Shown piece after piece: positions 47,733-59,582 of a stretch of 64,000 nucleotides of DNA. Both the position numbers and the translations under genes were made by a program. The DNA lies in contig JBNGIO010005395.1 in NCBI GenBank assembly GCA_049999805.1, positions 29,802-93,801 on the forward strand. The letters are read 5' to 3'. How positions within the stretch are numbered: the stretch's first letter is position 1; every line of letters starts with the position of its first letter. The notes beneath the pieces were generated by a model. It saw only the letters and a program-made list of their open reading frames with translations, was not told the origin of the DNA and did not search any database. This DNA comes from Folioceros fuciformis. Its lineage: Eukaryota; Anthocerotophyta; Anthocerotopsida; Anthocerotales.

Positions 47733-49638
47733 CATCTTTTATGGAATGGAGGAGAAAAATCTGGCATCTTAAAGAAAAGAGGAGGGGATTATAGATCATG
47801 GAAGAAAAGGCAGTTTACTGTGAAAGATACATATCTTTTCTATTTCAAGGTCCTTGCAACAAAGGTAAACTGTGCTCTTCATGTTTTGACTGCAAAAAAT
47901 TCTTGGTTTATAATTATGAATAGTAGCTGAAGTTTTCTTTTTAAAAATTTCATAAATAATTGTATGAACATGCTGTAATGCCTAACTAAAATTGAGACGT
48001 ATAGGAGCAAGCTGAGCCCACTGGAGTCATTCCACTACATGGTTGCACTGTGGATGTTCCTCCTCCTGGATCTGATCCTGAACGAGAAAATATTTTTATC
48101 ATAAATCTTCCTGAAAAATTAGTTTCAGTAGGTATTGTCAAACGCTCACAATATGTATTGTGTGCAGCTGATCCGGCGGATGCAAGATCCTGGATAGGTA
48201 GGAAGTTTTTTCAAAAGATGTAGTACTTGATTCATTGTAGAATGTGAACATTTTGGTGTCACCCTAAACCCTAAACCCTAAACCATGTGTTCCTTATTAT
48301 GTGATTGTGTTTGCAGAAACTATTAGATGTGCAGCTGAATCAAAACGCAACATAAAGTCACAAGTTTTGCAAGCCCGAGCTGAGGTGTTAGTTCAGCTAG
48401 TTGTTGAAAACAGTTCACAGAAGGCTACAAAAATCGATGCTAAACTTTTTGTTAAATCTACAGGTGCGAGATTTGGAACAAAGATGGGCACTAGTTAATG
48501 CTATGTCCAGTGGGCGGGTAAGATATTCTTATCATACTATTGTTTGATATGTGTTCTTAGAATGATGTGAAATTGAACTTCTTTTCAAATGCTACAGGCT
48601 CCAACAATGCCTGCTGAAACTCAAATTGTCATTATTTTACAAGCTTTAGCAGAGGAAATGATGCTCATGTACCACATTGCAGAGGTGACTCAAGAGGTAA
48701 TGCACAAAGTGTAATGAATCTCATGAACCACAACTCTAAGATTACTGAGTAATCCAGCTTTCCTGCATGCGGAAATGTCTTACAGCACTTGAATTATCTA
48801 CAAGATTACGTGGGAAAGCTGACTATGCAACTTGGAGCACTTGAAAAGGCTGGAGCGATGTAGGGGGATCCCAACCTTTTCGAGTCTAGATATTGTATAT
48901 AACTTACTGCTTCCAGTGTGTTGCCTTACGAACTCTTGTTATTGTGGCCAAACATACTTACTTGGAGGACGTGCAGGCTTCAGCAGAAGATCATGTCACG
49001 ATCAAATGCCGATGAGATTATCCAATTCATACAAACAGGTGTTGGCACAAGTGATTAGAGATGAGTTATGTAGCTTTAGACTTTAATAGGATTTGAAGAT
49101 TTGGACTCCCTCCTTTTGCAGATACAAAAACTTGCCATGAATGTATGGAATGGTTGGTGAATGCAAGAGTGCAACTCACTTACGTGCAGCATCAAGTATG
49201 TTGTTATTATCATTTTTGTTGAATGTAAGATGTAAGATCTAGGATTCGTATGTTTTATGATGGTTTTACCATGATATTTTAGATGGAAGCTTTGATGGGC
49301 ATAAGGGAAGCTGGTGGAGAAGGGGTGCCAACTCCAAGTGATGCAGCCAACATATTGAGAAACACAATGCTGATGATAGATTCCTTGGAGGTGATTGAAT
49401 TTTGTGATTATATTGCTTGAGTTAATGTTTATTAGAGTAAGATTCTGATTAAGATTGTACTTTGTGGCTGCAGTACCAACCACCGGGAACGAGTAGACTA
49501 CCAAGTGATGGAAGAATAGCACAACTTCAGAGTAGTCTGGCTCAGATTCAAAAATACCACGATGATGAGGTAGCACAGGCTGGATCAAAGACGGGCGCCT
49601 TAATGTCCAATTCTTATCAACGGCAACAAAGGCGGTAA
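47733..49638 (+). CDS. PH-domain coiled-coil protein of unknown family (5' end not found)
   Basis: I do not recognise the family beyond its PH domain. Ten exons fit in frame: 47733-47849, 48005-48197, 48317-48384, 48464-48517, 48598-48696, 48786-48859, 48977-49038, 49122-49195, 49283-49390 and 49474 to the stop at 49636-49638. The PH fold is visible as KSGILKKRGGDYRSWKKRQF, TYLFYFK, then GVIPLHGCTVDVP and finally QYVLCAADPADARSWIETIR, the C-terminal Trp helix. After it come about 220 helical residues with coiled-coil character (RDLEQRWALVNAM, QALAEEMMLMYHIAEVTQE, LTMQLGALEKAGA, then NADEIIQFIQT). No catalytic domain such as RhoGAP follows. No start codon lies in phase upstream of 47733, so at least one 5' exon is missing. 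The GATGAG/gtagca at 49569 could be a further donor; the DNA turns abruptly GC-rich there. Confidence 0.6.
48262..48284. repeat. Interstitial telomere-like repeat, three units of ccctaaa
   Basis: Three perfect ccctaaa units plus cc inside an intron of the PH gene. This equals the plant telomere repeat, but three units also occur by chance or as a telo-box. Confidence 0.9.
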
Positions 49639-51293
49639 CTACGTAGTGGGTAGAGAGCAGAAAGTTACCGCGGCGTTGGGGGGGGCGAGGAGGGGTCATG
49701 ACGGGACGCCTTGAGTCAAAGCCAACTCCGTCCGCAGTCGGAGGAAAGGGGACCACCAGTTGGAGCCAACCGGTGGGCCTGTCGCCTGCTCTCTCTCCCC
49801 TGTCCACTGTGTGAAAGAAGGAATGGGGGATCTTTATTGCGGTTTCGCCCGGGGATGGCGAAACCGGTGCCGGGTCCGGGCAGCTGCCCAGCTGCCCGTT
49901 TGCCGGGCCACGCTAGAGGCCAGACATGTTGGGCCCCTTGTCGCTGGATGAAGGCAGCCAGCTGCTTCGCCCAGACTTCCCGGCCATCTCTCGGAGAGGC
50001 AGACGCGCAGGCACGACGTTGTGGACTCTCCCTCGCCTCTGCGGCGACCATCGCACGCTCCTTCACGTAATGATCCCTTCCTCCTCCCGCTCCTGCTGCT
50101 CCTCCTGTTGCTGTTGCTGTTGCTGTTGGCGAAGCAGCTGCAGCTGCAGCACCTCCTGCTCCCGCCTCCCCCATGCCCCGGCCCGGGCCTTCGTCCTGTG
50201 GAGCCGGCTTTTGAGTGCGCACCGTGGGATATTATATTTCTGAGGGCCACAGCGCCAGTGACGCCTTTCCCATCCCCCGCCCCCCACCTCCCGCGGCGCC
50301 CGCTCGGCCCTGCTGCAGCGCCAATTGTTGGGGCTCGCTTCCCTCAGCTTTGTGTGTGTTTGTGTGTGGATTTGTGTGTGCGGGGTCTGGGCGTGGTGTG
50401 GGCGTGCCATTGCCTCACGCAGGGAGAGGATTCCGCTTCCGTCTCCGCTTTCCGCTTCCATTTCATCCTCCCTGCCGGTGTGTGGGTGTAGGTGTAGGCG
50501 TAGGGCCTGCTTGGTGTTGTGGGATTTGTTGATGCAGGCCTTGGTTTGTGTGTGTTGAAAATGGATGTTTCCGCTAGCGTTTTCCTCCAATCGGTTCACA
50601 CGTCGCGGTTGTGAGCAGCCCGCAACAACCCGCCTTCCGCTCCCTCAGTCCCCAGATTCGTAGAACCCGACACCCGCCATCCGAGCCATCTGGTGCATTC
50701 CGCAGTTGGGTCCTAGTGGGGATTTTTTTTTTGGTACAGTAGATATCCGAGCGTAGGCAGCAGCAGCAGCAGCTTTCGTGCTGAGTCCCGTTCCGTCCCG
50801 TCTGATGTCTTGCTGTTGGACAGCACAAGGCTTTGCGTTTTGAGTTGATTCTGCCGACTGGTGGTGTGTTTGCCATCGGTTTCTAATGGTAGCAGTGCTC
50901 ATTGCCAGATGCATTGCCAAACAGAGTCTGGCAGGGGTACCGTAGCTGGCTTGCATTGCCGAGACATTGCTCTCTTCTGCATCCAATGGCGTCTCCTGAT
51001 AGCGTCCGTCGCCAATTTCGCTGCCGTTTGTCCTTCCTTCCAGAACGACATGACAGACAGACAGACAGCCAGCCATTCCTGCTTTCTTCTTTCAGTTATT
51101 GACCCGAGTCCGGGGAGCTATAGGAGGCTATGGTGGCGGCACGTGGAAGAGGGCTGTCAGCAACCACATTGCACAGAGTTATGACAGAAATTAGCGTAGC
51201 TTGATTTCCCTGCTCTCAACCTGTGACCTGCTGCCTGCTTCGAGGAACGTCCAGGCCCTGAGACTCCAGGTTCTCGCATCTCTCGTGTTGCGC
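49639..51293. promoter_or_regulatory. GC-rich 5' region of the STICHEL-like gene
   Basis: About 1.65 kb without a recognised gene. It is GC-rich with simple-sequence tracts: a ctgttgctgttg run at 50104-50125, gtgtttgtgtgtgg runs at 50347-50385, and gcagcagcagcagc at 50756-50771. The 3' part presumably contains 5' UTR exons of the STICHEL gene. Long open frames on both strands here are by-products of composition. Confidence 0.45.
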
Positions 51294-54200
51294 ATGATTA
51301 TGTCAAAAACTGCCAGCAAAGCTGCTGCTGCTGCTGCTGGATCTCCTAGCAAGCGTAGAAGTCATCTTGCTCACTACAGATCTCACCTTCAGTTCTCTAA
51401 CTTGATTCACATGAAGAACCATTTCCACATGCAGAGGCCCAAGTCGATGGTGGAATCCAAGGCAACAGGCGAGCTCCCTCTGCTGAGGGAGTTGAGTGCG
51501 TTGCAGAAGGCCCGAGCCCTCCGAGACCCCTCCACCGCCTCCGCCCGGAGCTCGCACTCGGTGAGAGCGGGTTCTGCCGGCAGGAGGGTCACCAGGGACA
51601 GAGCTGCCAAGAGAGACGAGCAGCAGCAGCAGCAGCAGCAATGGAGCGGGGACATGGCGAAGGACACGCCAACCAAACCCAAGCCCGCAAGGAAAGGCAA
51701 GGTCCGCCCCACGGAATCCGGCAATGCAGACGACCATTCCGTCACGGAGTGGAGCGGGGAATTCTGGGCGGAAGGAGATGGCTCTTCTCGGAAAGGAGAT
51801 GCTATCGAAGGGAATGCTCCAGCTCCCAAGCATAAGCCTCCCCGCCCTCCTCACCCGAACCGGCAGCAACGCGGCGGCAAATCGCTGGAGAACTGGGAGT
51901 CCCAATCCTGGAGTCAAGATCCGGGTGGGGACGGAAGAGATCGCAGCAGGGCGGCGTCCAGGCGGGAGGATCCCCCGGCGGGATCCCGCAGGAACGATGA
52001 AGCCTGGAGGGAAGAGGTGGCTAGGAGGAAAGAGCGGCTGTTACGGGAGAACGCGAGGCGGGTCTACCGCCGAGCTGCGGCGGAGAAAGAGAACGGATCT
52101 GCAGGAGATGTGCACACGGACGAGGAGCAGGACTTTACCGACGCCAGTGAGGTGGAATTGAGCACGGACATGATCGAAATGGATAATCTAACTCCCCGCC
52201 CCCGCCGGGGCCGGGACCCCATCTCCCAGTCTCAGTCCCCTCTCCTGCTCAGGGACGGCGTGCGTGACAGAGACAATGCTTCCGCCAGCAGCAGGAGAAG
52301 GTCCCGGCGGCAGGTCCTGGATGGGCTGGGTATCCACGCCGCCCTCAAGGCGGAAGAAGAGGATCTGGATGGCTCTGGCCATTTCCCCCGAAACGGCTGC
52401 GGGATGCCATGGTACTGGAGTAAGATTCATAAGTACAAAGGGAGGAATATCCTGGACATCGCCGGCAGGAGCCTGGCGTGCGGCTCCCTCCCGGAGCCCC
52501 GCAGGCATGGGCATGGTGGGCGGAGTGCATCTCGGAGGAGATCGTCGGATTCCCTCGCTGGGTTCGGCGGGGGAGGAACCGGGGACTCTGATCATTCCCA
52601 TTCCGACCTGGACACTGACACGGACGCTTTGCTCCGGTCCGCGGAGAAGTATGGGAGGAGGGACAGACATCGTAGGTTGCATTCCGGGTCGTTGGATCTG
52701 GATGCAGATGAGGAGGCCAGGAATTATCTGACGGACTTGGGCTATGCTCCTCCTGACGTGGGAGCGAAGAGCTTTCTGCAACTTGGTTCTCTCTTCTGGA
52801 CGGGGCAGATCGGGGCTGCTGCTGACAGCCGGCACAGGAGTTTGAGCCAGAAGTACCGGCCAAGGTCGTTCAAGGAGCTGGTGGGCCAGAATCTCGTGGT
52901 GAAGGCGTTGTCGAGTGCGGTGGCTCAGGGGAAAATAGCCCCCGTGTATCTCTTTCAGGGGCCCAGGGGAACCGGAAAGACGTCCACGGCCAGGATCTTT
53001 GCTGCCGTGCTGAACTGTTTGGCGGATTCCGTGGCGTTGCGGCCATGTGGGAACTGTAGGGAGTGTCTGGCTCTGGCTAGTAGGAGGAGTTTGGATGTGA
53101 CGGAGCTGCATGTGGCTACTAACAGCGGGATAGAGAGTATGAGGGAGCTGGTGGCTAATGTGCTTGTGCCTCCTACCACTTCCCGGTTCAGGATTTTCAT
53201 CATTGATGAGTGCCATATGCTGTCGAAGGAGGCCTGGAATGGGTTTCTCAAGTGCTTGGAGGAGCCCCCAGAGCGGGTTGTTTTCTTGTTGATCACCACT
53301 GACCCTGAGCAGCTTCCGCGGACTGCTGCGTCCAGATGCCAGAAGTTCTCCTTCTTCAACATTAAGGAGTCGGAGATTGTTAGTAGGCTGGCCACGTTGG
53401 CGGCCAAGGAGAATCTTATCGTTGATGAGGAGGCTCTGGCTCTCATCGCGTCTCAGTCTGACGGGTCCCTTCGTGATGCCGAGACGATGCTTGATCAGCT
53501 GAGTCTTTTGGGAAAGGACATTTCGCTGGACATGGTTCAGGAGCTGGTATGTGTGCTGTGTCATGATTGGCTTGGGGTGGTAGGGTGTGGTCGCACATGG
53601 TGTCCTCACTGAGGTTGTTTGTGTTTGTTGTCAGGTCGGGCTTGTTGCAGATAGCAAGTTGGTGGATTTGTTGGATATGGCTTTGTCAGCAGATACTGTG
53701 AGCACGGTGAAGTGCATACGGGAGCTTCTGGAAGCTGGAGCTGAGCCGCTGGCTCTTGTTAATCAGCTGGCGGCGCTCATCACGAACATCCTGGCTGGAA
53801 GCTACAAGTTAACCGATGTCCAGCGTATGGCTGGATTTTTCCAGACCCACAATTGTAAGTGTATCGTGTGTCAAGCTTTTTGTGGCCTTTCTGCCCAGAT
53901 GACGGTTCGTGGTTCGGTTAGTTTGCTTTTTGTGTTGTTGATGGGCCTTTGCTTGCTTCACGATTTGCCAGTGCAAGAAGAGTCGGAAAGTCTGCGGCAA
54001 GCTTTGAAGGTTTTATCCGAGGCAGAGAAGCAGCTGAGGATATCAAATGATAGGACGACCTGGCTCACTGCGGCCTTGTTGCAGTTTGCTCCTGATCGGT
54101 CATCGTTGTTCCCTACTTCGTCTGGTGGTACAAGTGTGTCTGAGAGCCCCGTAGGCAAGATGGAAGGCGGTGAGAAGGAAAAGGATACTGGTGACGTGTA

Positions 54201-55814
54201 CTCTTCAACCGTGGAGCAACAATGGGATGGGCAGGGCAAGTTTCAAACAGCACATTCACCCGCGACCCTTTCTCTGGGCTTTGAACCAAGGCGATCCGTT
54301 TCGAAGAACGAGGGAGTGACATTTGTAAATTTTGCTGAGGCAAAGGTGTATCCAGCATCGACTTCCCCGCGGGATGGTGATCAAGTCAACGGCTCTGAGA
54401 AAAAAGCACCAAAAGCGGAAACAATGGCAGAGGGCGAGTTTTTTGATCCTGTATCTCAGCCGGGATTGAAGGACTTCACAACGTTGAGCCACCGCAAGCT
54501 TGATGACATTTGGAAAAGGGTTCTGGATGGCATTCGGTCTCTTGTTCTCAAGGAGATTCTTCAGGTGCAAGGCAGGCTTCTGTCCCTTTCTTTGTCAGAC
54601 AGTGGTAAGTATTGCACCGTGCGGTTCTGTCTGTGCATTATAATGACGGTGAGGCCGATCTGATGTGCCCATGAGTATGCCTGATCGTGTCTCCTACGTG
54701 TCTCGTTGCACAGGTTATGCCGTTGCTGTTATTGAGTTCCGCCACCCTGACCACAAGTCTAGAGCCCAAAGGTCAAGGTCGACCATAGCCCATGCTTTTC
54801 ATATGGCAGTCGGTTGCCCAGTTGAAGTCAAGCTGAGCCTTGCGTGCATGCCAGACGAAGGGGAAGATATCAAGCCTCGTAAACGAGAGCAGCACAGTGG
54901 GCCCGTGCTTAACCATTCGGAGCGCCAGACTGCTGCTGTTTCCATGGCTTCAAGGCTTGAAGACGCTGAGATCCCGCTGGATATGAAGTCTGATGTACTC
55001 ACTGTAAGGAGGCAGCAGGCGGATGCTGCACATCGAAAAAATCAGCAGGGATATCAAGGTGCGGATGTTGATAAGGGTCCTGCTGTGAGTTCGTCAGCGA
55101 CCTGGAACAGCGGTGGCTTACCCACCGCAGATGCCCAGAGATTCAATGCCCACGGCTCAGAAATATTGCATGCCCAAGAGGAAGACCATCTCGAAAACTT
55201 GTGGACAAGGGATCATAAGTATGCTCCTATAGTGCAGGCAACTAAAAGCCCAGAACAGTTATGGGGGTTGAAAGATGGACAGGAGTTGCAAAAGGAAACG
55301 GTCTTTTCCTCAGGCACCAAAAAAGTATCGTTAGGCACAGTTATGAGACAGGCACAAGGCTTCGAACCTGAAAATGACTACGCGACCAGGCTTTCGAAAC
55401 GGAGGGTAGCAAAGCACTTCCAGACTAATGGAGATGAGACCATCAGAGCCATTGAGCAAGAGAACCTGTAAGCATGAAGTTTGTCCTGGCCAGACTGAGA
55501 ACGCTGTAAGTATGAAAACCTGTTGTTGGCCAGCGACAGAAACGCTGCTCACACACTCTATGGTTGATTGACATGAACAGGAGGTTGGAGTCCCGGGTGA
55601 ACAACGCAAGTTTACTCTGTTGGAAGCCTTCGACACAAGAGGAGGAGGAGGTGCGTTGTGTCTGGGTACTTAAATGTCTGTCAGGCATCTGAGAGCTTTA
55701 GTATGACCTGTCTGATTGCTGTATGTGATCCAGACGAAGCACAGCTACAACCGGAGGCAAAGAAAAGTGGATTTCTTTCTCAAACTTGTACCGTGTGCTA
55801 AGAAGTCGGAGTGA
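51294..55814 (+). CDS. STICHEL-like protein (DnaX / DNA polymerase III gamma-tau-like AAA+ ATPase)
   Basis: Homologue of Arabidopsis STICHEL, which controls trichome branching and contains a region like the eubacterial clamp-loader subunit. Six exons close in frame to 1336 residues: 51294-53546, 53635-53854, 53972-54604, 54714-55467, 55581-55650 and 55734-55814. The first ~515 residues are charged and low-complexity (a Gln run near residue 110, many Arg/Ser). The AAA+ module begins at about residue 517 with YRPRSFKELVGQN. Walker A is GPRGTGKTSTA (near 52960), a zinc-knuckle-like CGNCRECLAL follows, Walker B is IFIIDECHML and sensor 1 is LITTDPEQLPRTAASRC. The lid and helical collar continue through exon 2. 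The C-terminal tail has the plant-specific blocks LRLESRVNNASLLCWK and NRRQRKVDFFLKLVPCAKKS. ATG ATT ATG at 51294 is the first in-frame start. Confidence 0.93.
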
Positions 55815-56898
55815 CATGCGATGGATAGCGTGAAGAGGAGGAAACAACAAACGTTTGAAGTCTTGTCCCCGGGTCGGGACGGTAGGTACTACGCCTGGTG
55901 CTTTCGTACACTCTTAGCGGGCTGTGATTTAAGAACCTGAGGAATCTTGTTGGCTGCAGGTGTGTACATTACGACGCTTGTGATCAGCAGTTTTTTTTCG
56001 CTGACCAGGTGGTGCTAGACCACGCTTCAGGTGGAAATGGTGGAATATCTGATCTGAGGCAGAACTGTAGTTTGGTAGGCCCATTCGGCAAATTTCACTG
56101 CCTTGTTCCTTTGCGCTGGTAGCATTATCATTGAGCAATAAGTCTTGTTGTAAGAACAGTACTTCACAATGCATTCCTTACTCCCAGTTTATTTCTTTCC
56201 AGGTACCTGTTCCCGAATACTCCTCCTTCATCTGACATGTCTGCATGCTGGTTGCATCACTGCACGATCTGGTTCGGAAGTAGTGCATGCTGGTTACATT
56301 AGCTGACGGTTTTGTTCGGAAGCAGGGCAAGCTCGTTCTAAATTTGACTTACCAAGCGCGGTGAACTTCCTTATACTTGGGTGACCTTAATGGGACTTGG
56401 GCTGACTTACTCAAACTCTAATGAAGATTATGCAGTCCCCCTTGCCCTTTTCCGTAACCTTGCATCCTATTTGGCACTTAGTGGCTCATTGGCCAGGCCA
56501 GATGTTGCCCTACTATTATTGCCTTTTCATCTCAACATACTTATTAACCCTACATACACAGAAAATATGCTAGAGGCTTCAAGGCTGGCTCCTAATCCAA
56601 GTCTGCACTTTTGTCCGTGAAGAGAGTTATCAAATTTACGTTTTGAGAAGTACCAAGGCACGTTTGTGAGCAAAGGCTTCTGGCATGTTCGTGAGCAAAG
56701 GTGTCTATCGTATGAACCGAACTGAGGGATAGGAGGGCATGCCCGTGAGGAAAGTCTTTCATCGTATTAACTGAGACGCTGCGAGTATGAACTGAAAGGT
56801 AGCGAGGCAACTCCCGACGCATCGTTCCAGACCACCAGTAAACTAGGTACACAATCGACAAACTTCCAAAAACTCTCCCGGAGAACATGTTCCAACCC
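55815..56898. other. Intergenic between convergent STICHEL-like and WDR25-like genes
   Basis: No gene recognised. The stretch at 56118-56185 was copied, together with part of STICHEL exon 3, to 58.9-59.3 kb. The stretch at about 56640-56830 belongs to a dispersed repeat also seen at 62340-62480. Confidence 0.55.
56640..56830. repeat. Dispersed repeat, copy 1
   Basis: Matches 62340-62480 in the same orientation. The clearest shared block is catgaactgaaaggtggcga followed by ggcaa and a gcatc tract; upstream of it gggataggagggcatgcccg pairs with gagataggaacgcatgaccg. Confidence 0.65.
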
Positions 56899-58610
56899 TT
56901 AGTTGTAGATATAAACACCTCCAGACCAGTTGCAAGCAGCCACCACAGAAGGCATGAACGGGTGATATACAGCGTCCGTACAAACAGACTGGCCAGAATC
57001 AGGAGTTGACAGCTTCCTCAACATTTTAGATGTCCGCCAGCTGTAGAAGCATGTGGCCCCATCCGAGGAGCCTGTCACAACGTACTCTCCATCCGGACTG
57101 AAGTTGCAACGAATAGGGAAACCGGCAACCTGGTGCCCTTCGTATCGTGTGTACTTATTCATTTTGAAGGGGGAATGTGCTGAGAAGATTGCTATATAAT
57201 TTCCATGTGATTGCGCTATAAAGCTGTCCTCATGTGGATGATAGCGAACAGCTGGACACGTATAAGCCTCGAGGTAAACCTGTATCAACAATGCACAAGC
57301 ACAAAATGGCGAAGTCAGTGAGGAAACAAACATTTATCTCTGAGCGAGTCAGTTTTCAATTCCAAAAGAGTTGTGTACTGAATCATCCAATAGGAGAGGG
57401 TTCACACCGAAGGCCATTACTTGATTTGACAGAGGGACTTGTGTTTCAAGACTCCACACAATCAGTCCTTTCTCGCCAGAATTTTGCTGAGCTAGGTCTG
57501 AGCTGGAAACAAACTGCCTGCCATCCTGGTTGAAGTCGAGATCTAGTATCTGTCCCAAGCCCCTGGATAACTGCATCACTGTCGACCCTGATCTCAGGTC
57601 CCAGAGCCTTAGAAAACCCTGCGATCCCCCTGTGAGGAAGGTGTCATGCTGCAACGGATGGAACTTCGCCACGGTAACAAACTGATCTTCTACGAATACT
57701 TGCTTCTGCGCGCCTGTCTCTACATCTGTCAACCGGGTGGTCTTGTCGTATCCACAAGAGAGCACAGCATCTCCATGACTGGACCATTGCACATCCTTTA
57801 CAGACGCTGTGTGGGCACTAATTCTTCGGACGCATTGCTGCCCTGCCCCCTTCCAGCCATTCCAGATTTTTGCCACCTCATCTACACCAGCAGTAGCCAG
57901 AAGACAACCTGCAGGGCTGCCTATCAACGGATAGCATGGCACGGCAGCTGCAGAAGACTCACACACAAAACCCCTGAGCACAATGATGAAGACCCTTGGG
58001 AATTACCATGCGTGGGCGACCACCGAACTGCATTCACACCCTTCTTATGCCCGTCCAGTTGAGCAAACAGACCCTTTGGCAGATAGTTCTCCAACGAAGC
58101 CCCTTTTTCTAGATACTGAAGCCTCCTCTGCATATGCTTAGGCAGCTGGGAGGTGAGAACCCGCCTAGACTCTGCAAAACAAGAGGCATCCAGGGTTGGC
58201 CACTCCACTTATTCCCCAACAGCACGAGCAGTTGCCTTCTAGAGCAACAAGGCAGCAATGAATCAAGGGTGCAAGGGAAAGACAGAGGAACCAGGTAATG
58301 GCAAGACCGGAGAAGTAGATTGAACAGCAGGCCCATCTGAGGCCGCGGCTGCGGAGGCCGCTGCCTGGGCCCTCTCCCGCTTGGAAACATAGCGGCCCGG
58401 ATGAGGCTGCAGAGGCTGCCGCGCCAATTCTCCACCGGCGGCATGCTGGGTGGTGTCAAGGCCCCGGGCAGACGGAGATGGCGCGTAGTGTGCCAGGCCA
58501 CTAGGCAAGGGCCCAATCAGCTTGGCCCGCTTGCCAGCCCTTTCACCGCCCTGGCCCTCACTGTCGCACTCGTTGTCCGAGGCCTCATACGCAGACAACA
58601 GCGCATCCAT
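56899..58610 (-). CDS. WD40 repeat protein, WDR25 / Prp17-like
   Basis: Member of the WDR25 group, sister to the splicing factor Prp17/CDC40; probably nuclear and splicing-associated by homology. The ATG at 58610 opens MDALLSAYEASDNECDSEGQ, followed by an Ala/Pro-rich basic segment to about 58290. The next exon (58200-58000) has SQLPKHMQRRLQYLEKG and the first blade (LDGHKKGVNAVRWSPTHG). The large exon at 57925-57355 carries blades with GCLLATAGVDEVAKIWNGWK, SVKDVQWSSHGDAVLSCGYD and FLTGGSQGFLRLWDLRSG. The last exon (57280-56899) ends with YEGHQVAGFPIRCNFSPDGE, VVTGSSDGATCFYSWRTSK and a final WSGGVYIYN before TAA. Seven blades are plausible. It is convergent with the STICHEL gene. Confidence 0.88.
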
Positions 58611-58924
58611 GGCAGACAAACCCTCATCCGCTCCGCCAGCAATTCACGTGTCGTGAGCGAGCACCAGTTTCGGCATGCACAGGCGTCGGAGCCGAGCAAG
58701 CAGATGCAGCTGACACGAGTTCGGCGGGATCGCGATCTCTAGTTCACCTCCCCCGCGATGCTCGCCCTGACCGGTAGAATTGAAACGGAACTGGTGGTTC
58801 CACCCCCAAAGCGCATTCGCTGTCGACAAGTGCTGGAGGGTCCACCGCAAAAGCGCACTCGCTGTCGACACAAGCTGAAAGGAACAAAGGAATGACCAAG
58901 ATAGGTAATTGACTTCAGGCAGAA
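58611..58924. other. 5' flank of the WDR25-like gene
   Basis: About 310 bp. Two short direct repeats occur here (ccaaagcgcattcgctgtcg at about 58806 and a close copy at about 58849). No gene. Confidence 0.4.
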
Positions 58925-59310
58925 TAGGCAGGAGACCCGGCTCACTGCAGCCTTGTTGCCGTTTGCTCCTGACCGGTCATCGCTGTTCTCTACTTCGTCT
59001 CTTGGCCGCAGCGTGTCTCATACTGCAACCTTGCTCCTGACCGGACATGGTTGTTCCATACTTCGTTTGCTCCGGAGGCTAAGGCAAGGTGGAAGACGGT
59101 GAGCAGGAAAAGGATGCACGTGGACTGTATTCTTCAACCGTGGAGCAACAATGAAATGGGCAGGACAAGTTCGAGACAGCCCAGTTCCCTGGGCCTTGAA
59201 CCAAGGCGATCAGTTCAAAAGAACGAGAGAGTGACATTTGTAAATTATCAATCATTGAGCAATAAGGCTTATTATAAAACCATCACTTTACAATACATTC
59301 CTTACTTCGG
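58925..59310 (+). pseudogene. Decayed partial copy of the STICHEL-like gene
   Basis: Aligns with STICHEL exon 3 at about 54056-54330 (shared runs such as gactggctcactgc-type start, tttgctcctgaccggtcatc, tcttcaaccgtggagcaaca and gagtgacatttgtaaatt), then jumps at gtaaatt/atca to sequence matching 56120-56185 downstream of the parent gene (atcattgagcaataag). The 1.8 kb between is missing. An internal stretch (tgctcctgaccgg) is itself duplicated within the copy. Stops and small indels interrupt the frame. Same orientation as the parent, 4.9 kb away. Confidence 0.82.
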
Positions 59311-59332
59311 TTAAGTCCTCACAATCTATAAT

Positions 59333-59420
59333 CTACGTGCTACTCCTCCTTGGTGCATTAGCTTTGAGAAACCTATCTACATGCTACTCCTCCTTGGTGC
59401 AGTAGCTTTGAGAAACCTGT
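59333..59420. repeat. 44-bp tandem duplication
   Basis: 59333-59376 and 59377-59420 are near identical, built on gctactcctccttggtgca and tagctttgagaaacct, with three or four differences. Confidence 0.88.
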
Positions 59421-59473
59421 TTAGCTTAAGAGTTTGCTCTTAAATAGATAAATCTCAAATGGCAGGTAAAGGA

Positions 59474-59580
59474 TTATTCAATAAATTGACAAGCTTCTAA
59501 AAGTGCTTGAAGGTTAAGATGTTCATAAATTGACAAACATCTAGAAGTGGTTGAAGGTTTAGTTCACATAGGTTGATAAG
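59474..59580. repeat. Imperfect ~40-bp repeat, two clear copies and a decayed third
   Basis: Units begin ttcaataaattgacaagctt, ttcataaattgacaaacatc and ttcacataggttgataagct, each followed by a ctagaagtg.ttgaaggtt-like tail. The array lies just beyond the stop codon of the GDSL gene. Confidence 0.7.
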
Positions 59581-59582
59581 CT

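Noticed and set aside
49716-50599. Overlapping open frames on both strands upstream of STICHEL
   Set aside because: Low-complexity Gln, Leu and Ser runs produced by trinucleotide repeats; no family resemblance or splice partner.
52188-53609. Minus-strand open frame of 473 codons
   Set aside because: Exact antisense of the STICHEL AAA+ exon; composition shadow of a real gene.
56381-56620. Plus-strand open frame of 79 codons
   Set aside because: Short, hydrophobic and without similarity; located in repeat-containing spacer.
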